This document shows, one piece after another, positions 17,372 through 26,662 of a stretch of 41,178 nt of DNA (its first letter is position 1; the number at the start of each line of letters is the position of its first letter). The translations under genes and the position numbers were made by a program. The stretch spans positions 1-41,178 of the forward strand of contig JAFGWU010000043.1 of the NCBI GenBank assembly GCA_016936975.1, in the 5' to 3' direction. Under the pieces are notes generated by a model. That model did not search any database and was not told the origin of the DNA. It saw only the letters and a program-made list of their open reading frames with translations. The DNA comes from Bacteroidales bacterium (lineage in GTDB: Bacteria; Bacteroidota; Bacteroidia; Bacteroidales; GCA-2748055).

Positions 17372-17836
17372 TTAATGTGATAACTCCTGAAAAATCTGCC
17401 TGCTATGCTCTTTTGTTTTGACTTTATCAATGATTTTAATGATAATTCCGTTCTCGTCGATGACGTAAGTCTTTCTCAGGATCCCTTCATAGACTTTGCC
17501 GTACATCTTCTTCTCGCCCCACGCCCCGTAATCTTCCAGGATTTTTTTATCAACATCAGAGATAAGCCTGAAAGGCAGGTTGTATTTCTTTTTGAATTTT
17601 TTGTGCGAGCCCTCGCTGTCGGCACTTACCCCGATTATTTCGAATCCCTGATCCAGGAACTCCCCGTAATGATCACGCAGGTTGCAAGCTTCAGCAGTGC
17701 ATCCCGGTGTATCGTCCTTCGGGTAGAAATAAAGAACCAATTTTTTACCTTTAAAATCACCAAGGGTAAACCTGTTACCATCCTGATCCAGTGCATTTAT
17801 GGGCGGAGCAGGATCTCCTTCATTCAGTTTTTTCAT
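17372..17836 (-). CDS. bcp: Thioredoxin-dependent thiol peroxidase (BCP / atypical 2-Cys peroxiredoxin)
   Basis: 154 aa. It reduces peroxides using thioredoxin. The signature PKDDTPGCTAEAC carries the peroxidatic Cys46 and, five residues later, the resolving Cys51, as in E. coli BCP. The peroxiredoxin fold elements LVLYFYPKD, GVSADSEGSHKKF and RKTYVIDENGII follow in order. It lies just upstream of recA, which links peroxide defence and DNA repair in one transcript. Confidence 0.95.
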   Translation of the reverse strand: MKKLNEGDPAPPINALDQDGNRFTLGDFKGKKLVLYFYPKDDTPGCTAEACNLRDHYGEFLDQGFEIIGVSADSEGSHKKFKKKYNLPFRLISDVDKKILEDYGAWGEKKMYGKVYEGILRKTYVIDENGIIIKIIDKVKTKEHSRQIFQELSH

Positions 17837-17939
17837 GGTTTATTAAGTTTATAAAAGTACAAAGAATGTATAAATAGCCTGTAAGTTTTCAGGTACTCTT
17901 TATTAACAATTTCCATCAGATGGAATTCATATTAATTGC

Positions 17940-17947
17940 TATTTTTG
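17940..17947 (+). promoter_or_regulatory. -7 element upstream of the TPR/SPOR gene
   Basis: TATTTTTG matches TAnnTTTG, 51 bp before the ATG at 17999. The leader holds a small GC hairpin (GGGC and GCCC around 17951-17970). The -33 match is weak. Confidence 0.4.
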
Positions 17948-17998
17948 ATCGGGCGATTTTTGCCCTGATAACAGACAATAAACAGATTTGCGGAGATT

Positions 17999-19951
17999 AT
18001 GTTTAAAAGACCAGCCACCTCGATTTTTTTTCTATCCTTAATGATATTTCCCTTTACCCTCCCATCCCTATCCGGTCAGGAGGCTCCTGTCCGTATCGGG
18101 GATCTGAAAGATGAAACAATGGCTTTTTACAGGAAGGGGCAATATGACAAAGCCCTCCGGGGATTCACGGTTCTGTCGGAGAAGGCTCCCGATGATGCCA
18201 TGTACCGCTACTACCGGGGTGTATGCATGGTGAAACTCAACCGGGATACCGATGAGGCCATTGAACATCTGTATTATGCATCCTCCAGAGGGGTTCCCGA
18301 GGATGCCTGGTTTTACCTGGGGATGGCCTATCATCTGGAATATAACTTTAGTGAAGCAAATAAATATTTCAAGCGATTTGAGAGGGAATCGACCCGACAG
18401 CAGGCCCGTGATCTGAACATCAGGCACTGGATCAATACCAGTCGCAGTGCCGGTGAGATAACCGGTTATTACTACCCGTTCAAGCTACTGAACGTGGCAT
18501 TCATCAGCCTCTATGATTCGGCCCAGTTCAGCCAGGTGCGTATGCGGGGCGGCAAACTGGTTCGGAAACCGGAGCGGTTTTATGGAGAATCTGAAAACCG
18601 GGAAGAGTTGAACAGCCTGATGTTTATGCCCGAACGCCCGGATAAGGGGGATTATGTTTATTTTGCCACGTATGAAAGGAACAGGAAAGATGGCAGCGAG
18701 ATTTACAGGTCCAGAAGGACCGGTAACCGGTCATGGTCTGCTCCGGAGGCCCTGAAATCCCTGAATACGGGAATGGATGAATTGCTGCCCTATTTTGATC
18801 CCATTGAGAACGACCTCTACTTTGCATCGAATGGTCGTGAAGGCATCGGCGGTTTTGACCTTTACAAGTCCCATTATGATCTGGAGCGCGATGAGTGGTC
18901 GGAGCCTATGAATCTTGGATTTCCAATTAATTCGGCGGTTGACGATTACCTGTTTCTGCCGGGGAGTGATCTGGGGATGGCCCTGGTTTTCTCTGCCAGA
19001 GCGGCGAAAGATTCCATGGTGACCGTTTACAGGGCCCATTTCATGGATCCAAAGGAACGCCTTTCTGCGTCCGATACCAGGAAATTGAAGCAGGTTGCCA
19101 GTTTTGGAGAAGCGGCTGAAGAGGCACTGGCCGATATTGAATCTATCCGCGAGCCTCTGCGGCCTGCTGCAAAGGATCCTACGGAACGACAGCAGAGGCC
19201 GTCTATAACCGGACAGAAATCTCCGGAACCAGATAGTTACCAGTCCGTCCTCTCTATGGCTCTGCGTCATCAGTCTGCTGCCGATTCTCTCTCCGGACTG
19301 GCAACAGATGTCAGGATCAGAGTTCGCGAATCGGAAGATCCCAACGATCGGTGGGTATGGCAGAAACAGATCATGGTCTGGGAAAAGAAATCCAGGGATG
19401 AGCAGGAGGCGGCGGATGAATGGTACAGGAAGCTGCGGGCACCTGCCGGGACCGTAACCCCGCAGCAGGTTCCTGAAACCATCCGGGTCGACACCGTAAT
19501 CAACGATATAACAGTTTTTACCTATATAAACCCGGAAAGGAATGATTCGGAGGATCGGCAAACGGTCGGGACAAAACAAAAACAGGAAAGGAGCGGCAAA
19601 GAAGCGGACAACCTCCGGGATGATTTTAAGATCCTTCCTGTTTCGCCTTACTCGGCTTCGACTCCGATTCCGCTCAATGTACCTGTTCCGGGCGGTGTCT
19701 TTTATACGATCCAGCTCGGTGCTTTTGGAACCGAGGTGGCCCCTGATGCTTTCGGAGGATTGTCACCGGTAAACGGCGAATATGTCCAGGAGCGGGAACT
19801 GTTTAAATATTATGTCGGCCGGTTCAGTCGTTATGCCGATGCCTCATCCGCCCTTCAGCAGGTAAGGGTAAGCGGCTATTACGACGCTTTCATCGTGGCT
19901 TACTACAACGGACAGAAAACCTCCACCACCAGGGCGCAGGCACTCGAATAG
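17999..19951 (+). CDS. Periplasmic TPR / PD40-repeat / SPOR-domain protein
   Basis: 650 aa with an N-terminal signal peptide. TPR-like helices occupy about residues 30-145 (AFYRKGQYDKALRGFTVLSE, AWFYLGMAYHLEYNFSEANK). A beta-propeller of PD40/WD40-like repeats follows (about 195-345; DLYFASNGREGIGGFDLY is typical). A charged low-complexity linker runs about 350-560, and a SPOR-type peptidoglycan-binding domain closes the protein (about 570-645; FYTIQLGAF, FKYYVGRFSRY, AFIVAYYNG). TPR plus PD40 plus a wall-binding domain recalls the type IX secretion protein PorE, which ends in OmpA; here SPOR replaces OmpA. A role in envelope scaffolding is inferred, and no other T9SS gene is in the window. 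Confidence 0.8.
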   Translation: MFKRPATSIFFLSLMIFPFTLPSLSGQEAPVRIGDLKDETMAFYRKGQYDKALRGFTVLSEKAPDDAMYRYYRGVCMVKLNRDTDEAIEHLYYASSRGVPEDAWFYLGMAYHLEYNFSEANKYFKRFERESTRQQARDLNIRHWINTSRSAGEITGYYYPFKLLNVAFISLYDSAQFSQVRMRGGKLVRKPERFYGESENREELNSLMFMPERPDKGDYVYFATYERNRKDGSEIYRSRRTGNRSWSAPEALKSLNTGMDELLPYFDPIENDLYFASNGREGIGGFDLYKSHYDLERDEWSEPMNLGFPINSAVDDYLFLPGSDLGMALVFSARAAKDSMVTVYRAHFMDPKERLSASDTRKLKQVASFGEAAEEALADIESIREPLRPAAKDPTERQQRPSITGQKSPEPDSYQSVLSMALRHQSAADSLSGLATDVRIRVRESEDPNDRWVWQKQIMVWEKKSRDEQEAADEWYRKLRAPAGTVTPQQVPETIRVDTVINDITVFTYINPERNDSEDRQTVGTKQKQERSGKEADNLRDDFKILPVSPYSASTPIPLNVPVPGGVFYTIQLGAFGTEVAPDAFGGLSPVNGEYVQERELFKYYVGRFSRYADASSALQQVRVSGYYDAFIVAYYNGQKTSTTRAQALE

Positions 19952-20002
19952 TAAATTTCAGGTTAAAACGGCATGCCGATCGTAGTTCCCGTCAAATTTT
20001 CT

Positions 20003-20010
20003 TATATTTG
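20003..20010 (+). promoter_or_regulatory. -7 element of the clpS-nfeD-floA operon
   Basis: TATATTTG matches TAnnTTTG. The in-frame TTG at 20008 lies inside this box, which supports the ATG at 20032 as the clpS start. No -33 match was found. Confidence 0.45.
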
Positions 20011-20031
20011 ATTGGCATATTTTGGCTGATC

Positions 20032-20313
20032 ATGGAAAGGAATTATACCGGTAAACCCCGTAAAATCGTATCGGATGAAGCCGCTGAAACGCGACTGGCC
20101 CGACTGGTTCTCCTGAATGATGATTTTAATTCATTCGATTATGTCATGGATTCGCTGGTAGCAGTTTGCGATCATTCAGAACTTCAGGCTGAACAGTGCA
20201 CCCTGATCACACATTTCAAGGGCCGCTGTGACATCCGGTCGGGAGAACGGCAGATTATGAATGAACTCAGGCACCGTCTTTTATCCAGGGGATTAAAGGC
20301 TATGCTGGAATAA
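20032..20313 (+). CDS. clpS: ATP-dependent Clp protease adaptor ClpS
   Basis: 93 aa from the ATG at 20032. ClpS delivers N-end-rule substrates to ClpAP or ClpCP. The core LLNDDFNSFDYVMDSL holds the Asn and Asp residues of the N-degron pocket, and THFKG with an upstream Cys-rich stretch (CDH, EQC) follows the Bacteroidetes form. The protein ends RLLSRGLKAMLE as in the family. The nfeD gene begins 10 bp after its stop, so the three genes here probably form one operon. Confidence 0.93.
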   Translation: MERNYTGKPRKIVSDEAAETRLARLVLLNDDFNSFDYVMDSLVAVCDHSELQAEQCTLITHFKGRCDIRSGERQIMNELRHRLLSRGLKAMLE

Positions 20314-20323
20314 AACCGCAACT

Positions 20324-20791
20324 ATGGCAGGTATCATCATATTGATTGTTCTCGGGATCCTTCTGTTCGTCATTGAGTTCTTGCTGGTTCCCGGGATTAC
20401 CATTGCCGGAATCGGCGGACTGGTGCTGACGGTACTGGCTATTTTTAAGGCGTTCAACGATTTTGGCACCACAACGGGTATCTGGGTTACCATAGGAACC
20501 GTGGTACTCAGCATATTCGTAATCGCCATGTCCCTCAGGGCACGGACCTGGAGCAGGCTTATGCTCCGGACGAACATAGATGGTACCGTGGATACCAGTA
20601 TCACTGAAGAGGAGATCAAGCGCGGGGATACAGGGATTGCCATTACCAGGCTTGCCCCCATGGGTAAGGTAAAAGTCAATAATATAGTCCGGGAGGCAAA
20701 ATCCACGGAGGGCTATGTAAATGTGAATACAGAAATTGTGGTGGTTTCCGTTGAGGGGACCCGTTTAATTGTCAAACCTTTAAATAAATAG
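20324..20791 (+). CDS. NfeD-like short membrane protein, flotillin partner
   Basis: 155 aa. Three hydrophobic segments (about 3-27, 30-46 and 52-70) are followed by a small beta-rich OB-fold domain (about 85-155; [20 protein letters not shown] is the typical NfeD core). It lacks the N-terminal ClpP-like protease domain of long NfeD proteins. Short NfeD proteins occur next to flotillin or stomatin genes and are thought to help organise membrane microdomains; here floA starts 2 bp after the stop. Confidence 0.9.
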   Translation: MAGIIILIVLGILLFVIEFLLVPGITIAGIGGLVLTVLAIFKAFNDFGTTTGIWVTIGTVVLSIFVIAMSLRARTWSRLMLRTNIDGTVDTSITEEEIKRGDTGIAITRLAPMGKVKVNNIVREAKSTEGYVNVNTEIVVVSVEGTRLIVKPLNK

Positions 20792-20793
20792 AG

Positions 20794-21807
20794 ATGGATT
20801 TTAATTTTTCCTGGTTAATTATTGTTGTAGCATCCATTATTGGAATATGGATTCTTGGATATTTCGTTCCGATCGGACTGTGGTTCACGGCTCTGTTGTC
20901 GGGTGTGCGTATCTCACTGCTTCAGATGATCCTGATGCGATGGAGAAAAGTGCCGCCGAAAGTCATTGTCCGCTCCATGATTGAGGCCTACAAGGCCGGC
21001 CTGGGTTATATCATGCGGGATGAACTGGAGGCACATTATCTTGCCGGAGGACGGGTGGAACAGGTGGTGCACGCCCTCGTTTCGGCGAATAAGGCAAATA
21101 TTGATCTCTCCTTCAAAATGGCTACAGCCATCGATCTGGCAGGACGGGATGTCCTCGAAGCAGTCCAGATGTCGGTTAACCCAAAGGTGATCAATACACC
21201 ACCGGTTACTGCCGTTGCAAAAGACGGGATTCAGCTGATTGCGAAAGCCAGGGTTACCGTCCGTGCCAGCATTAAACAGCTGGTCGGTGGGGCTGGAGAG
21301 GAAACAGTTCTCGCCCGTGTGGGAGAAGGGATCGTATCTTCTATTGGTTCTTCAGAATCACATAAAGAAGTTCTTGAGAATCCCGATTCCATCTCCAAGA
21401 TTGTCCTGGCAAAAGGTCTGGATGCCGGTACGGCTTTCGAGATACTTTCTATTGATGTGGCTGATATTGATATCGGGAAGAATATAGGAGCCGAGCTTCA
21501 AATGGACCAGGCCAATGCTGATAAGAATATCGCCCAGGCGAAAGCCGAAGAGCGCCGGGCCATGGCTGTTGCACTGGAGCAGGAGATGAAGGCGAAGGCC
21601 CAGGAAGCCCGTGCCAAGGTGATCGAGGCGGAGGTTCAGATTCCCCTGGCCATGGCCGAAGCCTTCAGAAGCGGAAACCTGGGTATTATGGATTATTACA
21701 GGCTCAAGAATATTGAAGCGGATACCGGTATGCGTGATTCCATATCAAAAGGCACCCAGAAAAAAGACAAAGGGGCTTCGGAAATAAAGGACGATAAGGG
21801 AAAATAG
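20794..21807 (+). CDS. floA: Flotillin-like protein FloA
   Basis: 337 aa. An N-terminal membrane-inserted hairpin (about 5-40) is followed by an SPFH-like domain and an Ala/Glu-rich coiled coil ([20 protein letters not shown]), as in Bacillus FloA/YqfA. The segments [20 protein letters not shown] and [18 protein letters not shown] are diagnostic. It scaffolds functional membrane microdomains on the cytoplasmic face. It is the last gene of the clpS-nfeD-floA unit and converges, with a 13-bp gap, on the minus-strand operon. Confidence 0.95.
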   Translation: MDFNFSWLIIVVASIIGIWILGYFVPIGLWFTALLSGVRISLLQMILMRWRKVPPKVIVRSMIEAYKAGLGYIMRDELEAHYLAGGRVEQVVHALVSANKANIDLSFKMATAIDLAGRDVLEAVQMSVNPKVINTPPVTAVAKDGIQLIAKARVTVRASIKQLVGGAGEETVLARVGEGIVSSIGSSESHKEVLENPDSISKIVLAKGLDAGTAFEILSIDVADIDIGKNIGAELQMDQANADKNIAQAKAEERRAMAVALEQEMKAKAQEARAKVIEAEVQIPLAMAEAFRSGNLGIMDYYRLKNIEADTGMRDSISKGTQKKDKGASEIKDDKGK

Positions 21808-21820
21808 ATCCCGCTAATAA

Positions 21821-22456
21821 TTACCGGTAGCCACCGACGGCAAATCCTCCTTTCAATCCGCGGGATTTTACCTTTTCACCCGCGGCGGCAGAATCCCCTT
21901 CGATGCTCATTCGTAAACTATTGAGTTGATCAGGGGTCTCATCCAGGGATAACATAAATCCCCCCTGAAGGTAGATGAATGGGTACATGTCACGGTAAAA
22001 CAAGGCATCCTGGTATTCCAGGAAGGTGAGTTCACTTTCATCCATCCTGCTGATCTTGAAGAAAACGCTGTCGTTTTCGAATAACCTGGTTATGGAATAG
22101 GCCACCGATAAACCTTCTTTCCAGGTGCTGCTAACGGAGGGAGCCAATTCCATTTTGACAGACAATAAAGAAACGTTTGATTCTGGGTTGAAGAACCGGT
22201 CAAAATCATTGATCTCAAATCCAAACCATCCCTGGCTGTCGGTCGTCAGGGAAAAGGTTTCTTTCCACAGTACTCGGTCCCCGGATTGATTTAAGACTTT
22301 TACGTTCAGATTGAACGGATTTTGGGCGATCCGTTCATCCCCGGCAGAAAGAATTCCCTGGTAATTTAACTGAAGAAACTTCTGGGCCTTCAGTGGAGCA
22401 GTAACGGCTGCAATAATCAGGGAGAGGTACAGCAACCTGAAAAAAGTTGTTCTCAT
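21821..22456 (-). CDS. Secreted protein of unknown function, last gene of the PqqD/ATP-grasp operon
   Basis: 211 aa from the ATG at 22456, which gives a clear signal peptide (LLYLSLIIAAVTAPLKAQ); a start at 22507 adds a hydrophobic extension that is less convincing. The mature N-terminus (LNYQGILSAGDERIAQNPFN, then LNVKVLNQSG) resembles the module at the start of many Bacteroidetes secreted proteins that begin with a 'NYQG/QGVA' motif. The rest is beta-rich with one central acidic stretch. It is 59 bp downstream of the TPR gene on the same strand and probably co-transcribed. No function recognised. Confidence 0.65.
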   Translation of the reverse strand: MRTTFFRLLYLSLIIAAVTAPLKAQKFLQLNYQGILSAGDERIAQNPFNLNVKVLNQSGDRVLWKETFSLTTDSQGWFGFEINDFDRFFNPESNVSLLSVKMELAPSVSSTWKEGLSVAYSITRLFENDSVFFKISRMDESELTFLEYQDALFYRDMYPFIYLQGGFMLSLDETPDQLNSLRMSIEGDSAAAGEKVKSRGLKGGFAVGGYR

Positions 22457-22515
22457 AATTGGAGAAATTATTTTGGATAAATATATAACAATTATCGGAA
22501 AGGGCATGTTTTGAA

Positions 22516-23151
22516 TTACTTAAGATTATTCAGTCCTTCCAATGCCGAAGCACCGGAGGGATTTGCATACAGGGCTTTCTGGAACATGATCCGCGCCTCA
22601 TTCCTGTTCCCCAGGAAGGTATAGGTCCATCCCATCATATTCAGTCCGTCATAATCGAACGGGAACAGATTGATAACCTTTTGGAAATACTCTTTGGCTT
22701 TTTGATAATCTTTCCTCCCGTAATGGATCATTCCAGTTCTGAACATGGCAATGCTGTTATTCGGATTGATTTCAAGAATCCTGTCATACTGGTTCAGGAC
22801 AAAATCCCAGTTGCCCATTGCCGAAGCAGGGAAAGCAATGCCAAAGCGGGGTTCGATGGCGTACGGCATGATCTTTATCGCCCGGTTATAATAAGCCATC
22901 GACTCGTTAAAATTACCGGACAGGTAGGAAATCCATCCCAGCCTGACATTGATTTCGTAAGAATCTTCATGATATACCTTTCTGAGTTCTTCAAGACTCT
23001 TCTCATACTCTGCGGCCGTTTCGTATTGGTAACTATTCCTGAAAGCTTCCCTGATTGCTTCATCTGTTTGTCCTGACAAATGATATGACAGCATAAGAGG
23101 GAATAAAAGGGCCAATGCCCTGCCGATAAAATGTTTTTTCAGATGTTCCAT
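22516..23151 (-). CDS. Secreted TPR-repeat protein
   Basis: 211 aa with a signal peptide ending near LSYHLSGQ. Nearly all the mature protein is tetratricopeptide repeats, about five, of the form EINVRLGWISYLSGNFNESM and SIAMFRTGMIHYGRKDYQKA. Such proteins act as periplasmic scaffolds. Its start overlaps the preceding barrel gene by 13 bp, so it is translationally coupled to it. It may be the periplasmic partner of the barrel protein and the UT-M23 membrane protein upstream in the operon. Confidence 0.8.
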   Translation of the reverse strand: MEHLKKHFIGRALALLFPLMLSYHLSGQTDEAIREAFRNSYQYETAAEYEKSLEELRKVYHEDSYEINVRLGWISYLSGNFNESMAYYNRAIKIMPYAIEPRFGIAFPASAMGNWDFVLNQYDRILEINPNNSIAMFRTGMIHYGRKDYQKAKEYFQKVINLFPFDYDGLNMMGWTYTFLGNRNEARIMFQKALYANPSGASALEGLNNLK

Positions 23152-24488
23152 GTTATTCCTCCATATATTGTGTAACTGTTAAACTCAAAAATATTATTCA
23201 TGTCGTTAGTTCCTTCGTAACTCAGGAAATAGGGAGCGATGTGATGGGCCCATCTGGCGCCCAGATAAAAATGCCCCCTGTTGTTGTTCCTCAGGATGAG
23301 AAGATGAATCTGGGCTTTGCGGTTCATAAAGTCAGTGCTGTTGTAGAAAATCCGGTTGTTGAATTCCCTGAAATTGCTCAGGTTCCCTTCGGTATAACGA
23401 ATTTCTGTCCATACCCGATCCCTGATGCCCCATCCTGCCACACCATGCCAGATGTTGTTTTCGAACAGTGGATTCCCCTGAAAAAGACCGGTCAGATAAT
23501 AATCGAGTCCGGTATACAGATTCAGGTTTCCGAGTGGATAAAAGACAAATCCAACTTTTTGCTGGTAGTCTGATTGAAGATTTGTTAACAGGTAAGAGCC
23601 CTCCGCGGAAAAACAAAACAGCCAGACTCTCTGCACCAACTCCATTCCGCCGAGAAAAAACCGGTCAGTTTCTGTTCCCAGGGTCACGGAGGCATTCCTT
23701 CCGTAGCCGGCTGAATTTATCGACTCCAGGACTTCATATTTCATTCCGGTATAGTGGAATGAAGGACTGACAGATAATCCGGTTCCGGAATGGAATTGCG
23801 GGATAAGATAATAATCGATCTGTTTGAATGTCTGGTCCGGCAGTATCACCGCGTTTCCTGATGCACGGACAAAAGTAATATTCTTTTTCTGCAGAAAGGA
23901 GAGGCCCTGGTGAATGGTGAGCCAGGCGGCAGGCTGATGAGATACGGCAAGCTGGAAAAAGGCCATTCTGTCGCTCAGGATTCTGCTGCCGTCGGCAGAA
24001 TCGCCCGCCAATTGATCTTCCAGTTTCCCGGCATCTGTGAAGGTCCCTACGAACTCTGGATTCAGACTGGAAATGAAACGGGGTTTGAAGGCGGGAATTC
24101 TTTCCGAAAGCAGAGGGGAGAAATCCCGGGATACCAGATCGGCTCGTGCATTCTGTCCCGAAAAGAGATAGGAGTAATAGAGGTACTCTTTTGAGAAATC
24201 ATCCCCGCTATTCTTTTTAAGGGCCTCCCTGAAATGCCGGGAGGCCTGTAAATACTGTTTCCTGTTATACCTGGCGACACCCATCCGGGCATCAAGGTAA
24301 TAAAACGATATTCCGTGTTGTTGTGCCAGTTTTCCGTAATGAACGACACTGTCCCAGTTCCCTTTCAAATAGTGGCCGTATGTAAGTGCGTCAATCATCG
24401 GGAAGGTGATCTTTTCCTGGCCATTCAGGAGGTCCGGAAGAGCTAGCAACGCCAGGAGCGCAATCAGGATGTGGATTCTCTTATGCAT
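23139..24488 (-). CDS. TPR plus outer-membrane beta-barrel protein
   Basis: 449 aa with a signal peptide (HILIALLALLALPDLLNGQ). Residues ~25-120 contain TPR-like helices (WDSVVHYGKLAQQHGISFYY, YNRKQYLQASRHFREALKKN). From about residue 170 the sequence is a barrel: alternating aromatic strands such as DYYLIPQFHSGTGLSVSPSF and LNLYTGLDYYLTGL, ending in a C-terminal strand YTIYGGITWNI with a terminal hydrophobic residue. The TPR-barrel arrangement recalls YaiO-type and polysaccharide-export barrels, but I cannot assign a family. Its start overlaps the UT-M23 gene by 25 bp. Confidence 0.75.
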   Translation of the reverse strand: MHKRIHILIALLALLALPDLLNGQEKITFPMIDALTYGHYLKGNWDSVVHYGKLAQQHGISFYYLDARMGVARYNRKQYLQASRHFREALKKNSGDDFSKEYLYYSYLFSGQNARADLVSRDFSPLLSERIPAFKPRFISSLNPEFVGTFTDAGKLEDQLAGDSADGSRILSDRMAFFQLAVSHQPAAWLTIHQGLSFLQKKNITFVRASGNAVILPDQTFKQIDYYLIPQFHSGTGLSVSPSFHYTGMKYEVLESINSAGYGRNASVTLGTETDRFFLGGMELVQRVWLFCFSAEGSYLLTNLQSDYQQKVGFVFYPLGNLNLYTGLDYYLTGLFQGNPLFENNIWHGVAGWGIRDRVWTEIRYTEGNLSNFREFNNRIFYNSTDFMNRKAQIHLLILRNNNRGHFYLGARWAHHIAPYFLSYEGTNDMNNIFEFNSYTIYGGITWNI

Positions 24489-26662
24489 ACGGCTTCGGTA
24501 ATGATGTCCCTGTCAATAATTTTAAATTCTTCAATGCCGTCAGTATTCAGGATAATTTCAAATTTCGGGCCAGAAAAACTTCTGCCGAAGGATTTAACGG
24601 TAATTTCGGATTGCAGGGTGATTTTTGACGGGTCCAGTTCATTATCACGGCTTATGTATTGCATCCTGTATTCAGCGGACAGGAAAAGGAAAAAGGGGGC
24701 AAATATATCCTGAAGGAACAACCGGGATTTGCTGAAGATGTAATTGGGTGTGATTAGATCCTTAACTTCAATGCCCTGGTAGAATCCGGTCTGGATTTTG
24801 TAAAAGGCCAGAAAGAAATAGTAGAGCAGACTTTCTCGCGAACCTTTGAAGAATTTGAAATAAAGCATGTAATCATCGAAGGTGAAATAGGCTCTTGCCC
24901 CCGATTCCTGGCATTCGAGGTAGGTATTGTTGAACGGATCGATCTGTACTTCCCATTTTATCCTTTTATCATTGACTTTAAAGTTGAGGGTTTTATAAGC
25001 CAGGAAATTCAGACCGTTTTTCAAGATCTCATTCTGTTCGATGTTTGATAAGAGGTCACCCTTTTCGGGGATCTCAAAGGTACACAGCTTCAGGGTATCC
25101 TTCCCGTATTTAATGTAGTAGCTCAGGGGATATTTAAGTGTGGGAGCACCGACAAGCGGTGATTGCTGGATCTGAAAATGCAGGTGCGGATAGGGAGATC
25201 TTCCTGAATTGCCGCATTTGCCGATTACATCGCCCTTTTTAACCATCGTCCCCGGTTTTACCGTGATGGACCCCGGCTGGAGATGGCTCACTGCCGAATA
25301 GAGATAATCGGTATGCTTGATGACGACACTGTTCCCCCAGTTCTGATGGACATTGACCTCTCCGATGATATTGTCCGGCACGTTCCCGGTTACGGATTCC
25401 ACCCATCCGTCGGAGGGTGCAAGTACCGACTTGCCGTAGCAGTAATAATTCTCCGGGTAGTCACCCCGGTCTTTGAACTGGCTCCCCTTTTCATCAGTAA
25501 TAATGAAATCCCAGGCCTCCTTCCAGGCCTCCTTATGGGTGTATTCGCCCCGATGTCCCTGTGATACATTCCATTTTCCAAAAAACGGCAATATAATGCT
25601 GTTGCCGGAAAGAAGTCCAAAACGCGAACGGCTGTTTATGAATGAATAGAGGTTTTTCTCGGGTGTGTTTTCCTGGATATAAACTTCCGCCAGGCCTGGA
25701 TCAGGGTCAATCCGGAGCTTCAGTGTATAAAGGAAGATGATAACTACAATATTGAACGGGAGGGAATAGATCGGCAGACTGAAAACGGCGAAGATATTTG
25801 AAAAGGCTATGGTTACCAGTGCCACGACGGGCATCAGGATAACGACCCAAAGATAGGATTTCCAGGAAGGAATAATGAAAAAACCACCGATGGCAATGGA
25901 GGTCAGTATGTAATTGAAACCTATATAGCTGTAGGTAAGACCGGTTATATCGGCTCCCACCCAGTGGTAAAAAAGGTAGGCCGTATAGAATCCCAGGAGA
26001 GAGAGGGTGAAGGAGATGCGGGATGCGATCAAGAGGCCGATTCCGACAATCAATCCGGCAAGCACATTAAATTGAAAAAATATGGCTCCCAGGGAGAGAA
26101 AATAAACCCTGAGCGATTCGGGAATGGCCATGGAGTGCCACCATTCATAAACATGGACCAGGCGGTGTCCCCCGAGGGTATAAAGGTCGTTGAAGGTATA
26201 GATTGCGCGTTCACTGATTCCGAGCGCTGTTAGTTCATTGGTGGCGATGAGCATCAGCCAGAATGAGAACAGAAACGGCAGGCTGAGGTAAGGAAGGGTA
26301 TATTTGCCTATGACACCCTGCATTGCGATGGTCAAAAAAATGGTGAAGACGGCAGCGAATACCACCACAAAAAAAAGCAGAAATCCCGGCTCAAACTGGA
26401 TGCCGATTCCCAGACCTACCAGAAGACAGTTGAATCCGTAAACGCCCCTCCTGATCCTGTTTTTGTCAAATCCCATCAAGTAAGATATGAGGTGGGCAGT
26501 TGTCACGGCAATCAATCCAGAAAAACCGGCGACGAGATCAAAGAAGGTGATCAGCAGGAGGATCATTCCGAACAGGATATGATCCGAAAAAAATATTTGC
26601 GCATAACTGTTCAGCAGTCCTTTAATAATGGAGCCGGGACTGACCGTATTCAGGCGCATCAT
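24464..26662 (-). CDS. Urea-transporter-like membrane domain fused to an M23 metallopeptidase
   Basis: 732 aa. Residues ~15-315 are about ten membrane helices resembling the urea transporter family (SYAQIFFSDHILFGMILLLI, GVYGFNCLLVGLGIGIQF). A linker leads to an M23/LytM domain (about 360-510) with all zinc and catalytic residues in place: H376 and D385 (THKEAWKEAWDF), H460 (AVSHLQPGSI) and H493xH495 (PHLHF). M23 enzymes cut peptide cross-links in peptidoglycan. The C-terminal ~220 residues are beta-rich and unassigned. The stop of the decarboxylase gene directly abuts this start (26663/26662). Fusing a channel to a wall hydrolase is odd; the topology should put the peptidase in the periplasm. 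I infer a role in exporting or importing the small product made by the upstream enzymes. Confidence 0.82.
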   Translation of the reverse strand: MMRLNTVSPGSIIKGLLNSYAQIFFSDHILFGMILLLITFFDLVAGFSGLIAVTTAHLISYLMGFDKNRIRRGVYGFNCLLVGLGIGIQFEPGFLLFFVVVFAAVFTIFLTIAMQGVIGKYTLPYLSLPFLFSFWLMLIATNELTALGISERAIYTFNDLYTLGGHRLVHVYEWWHSMAIPESLRVYFLSLGAIFFQFNVLAGLIVGIGLLIASRISFTLSLLGFYTAYLFYHWVGADITGLTYSYIGFNYILTSIAIGGFFIIPSWKSYLWVVILMPVVALVTIAFSNIFAVFSLPIYSLPFNIVVIIFLYTLKLRIDPDPGLAEVYIQENTPEKNLYSFINSRSRFGLLSGNSIILPFFGKWNVSQGHRGEYTHKEAWKEAWDFIITDEKGSQFKDRGDYPENYYCYGKSVLAPSDGWVESVTGNVPDNIIGEVNVHQNWGNSVVIKHTDYLYSAVSHLQPGSITVKPGTMVKKGDVIGKCGNSGRSPYPHLHFQIQQSPLVGAPTLKYPLSYYIKYGKDTLKLCTFEIPEKGDLLSNIEQNEILKNGLNFLAYKTLNFKVNDKRIKWEVQIDPFNNTYLECQESGARAYFTFDDYMLYFKFFKGSRESLLYYFFLAFYKIQTGFYQGIEVKDLITPNYIFSKSRLFLQDIFAPFFLFLSAEYRMQYISRDNELDPSKITLQSEITVKSFGRSFSGPKFEIILNTDGIEEFKIIDRDIITEAVCIRESTS

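Noticed and set aside
18731-19579. 282-codon minus-strand frame
   Set aside because: Lies wholly opposite the TPR/PD40/SPOR gene, whose domains are clear; the minus product has no signal or family features.
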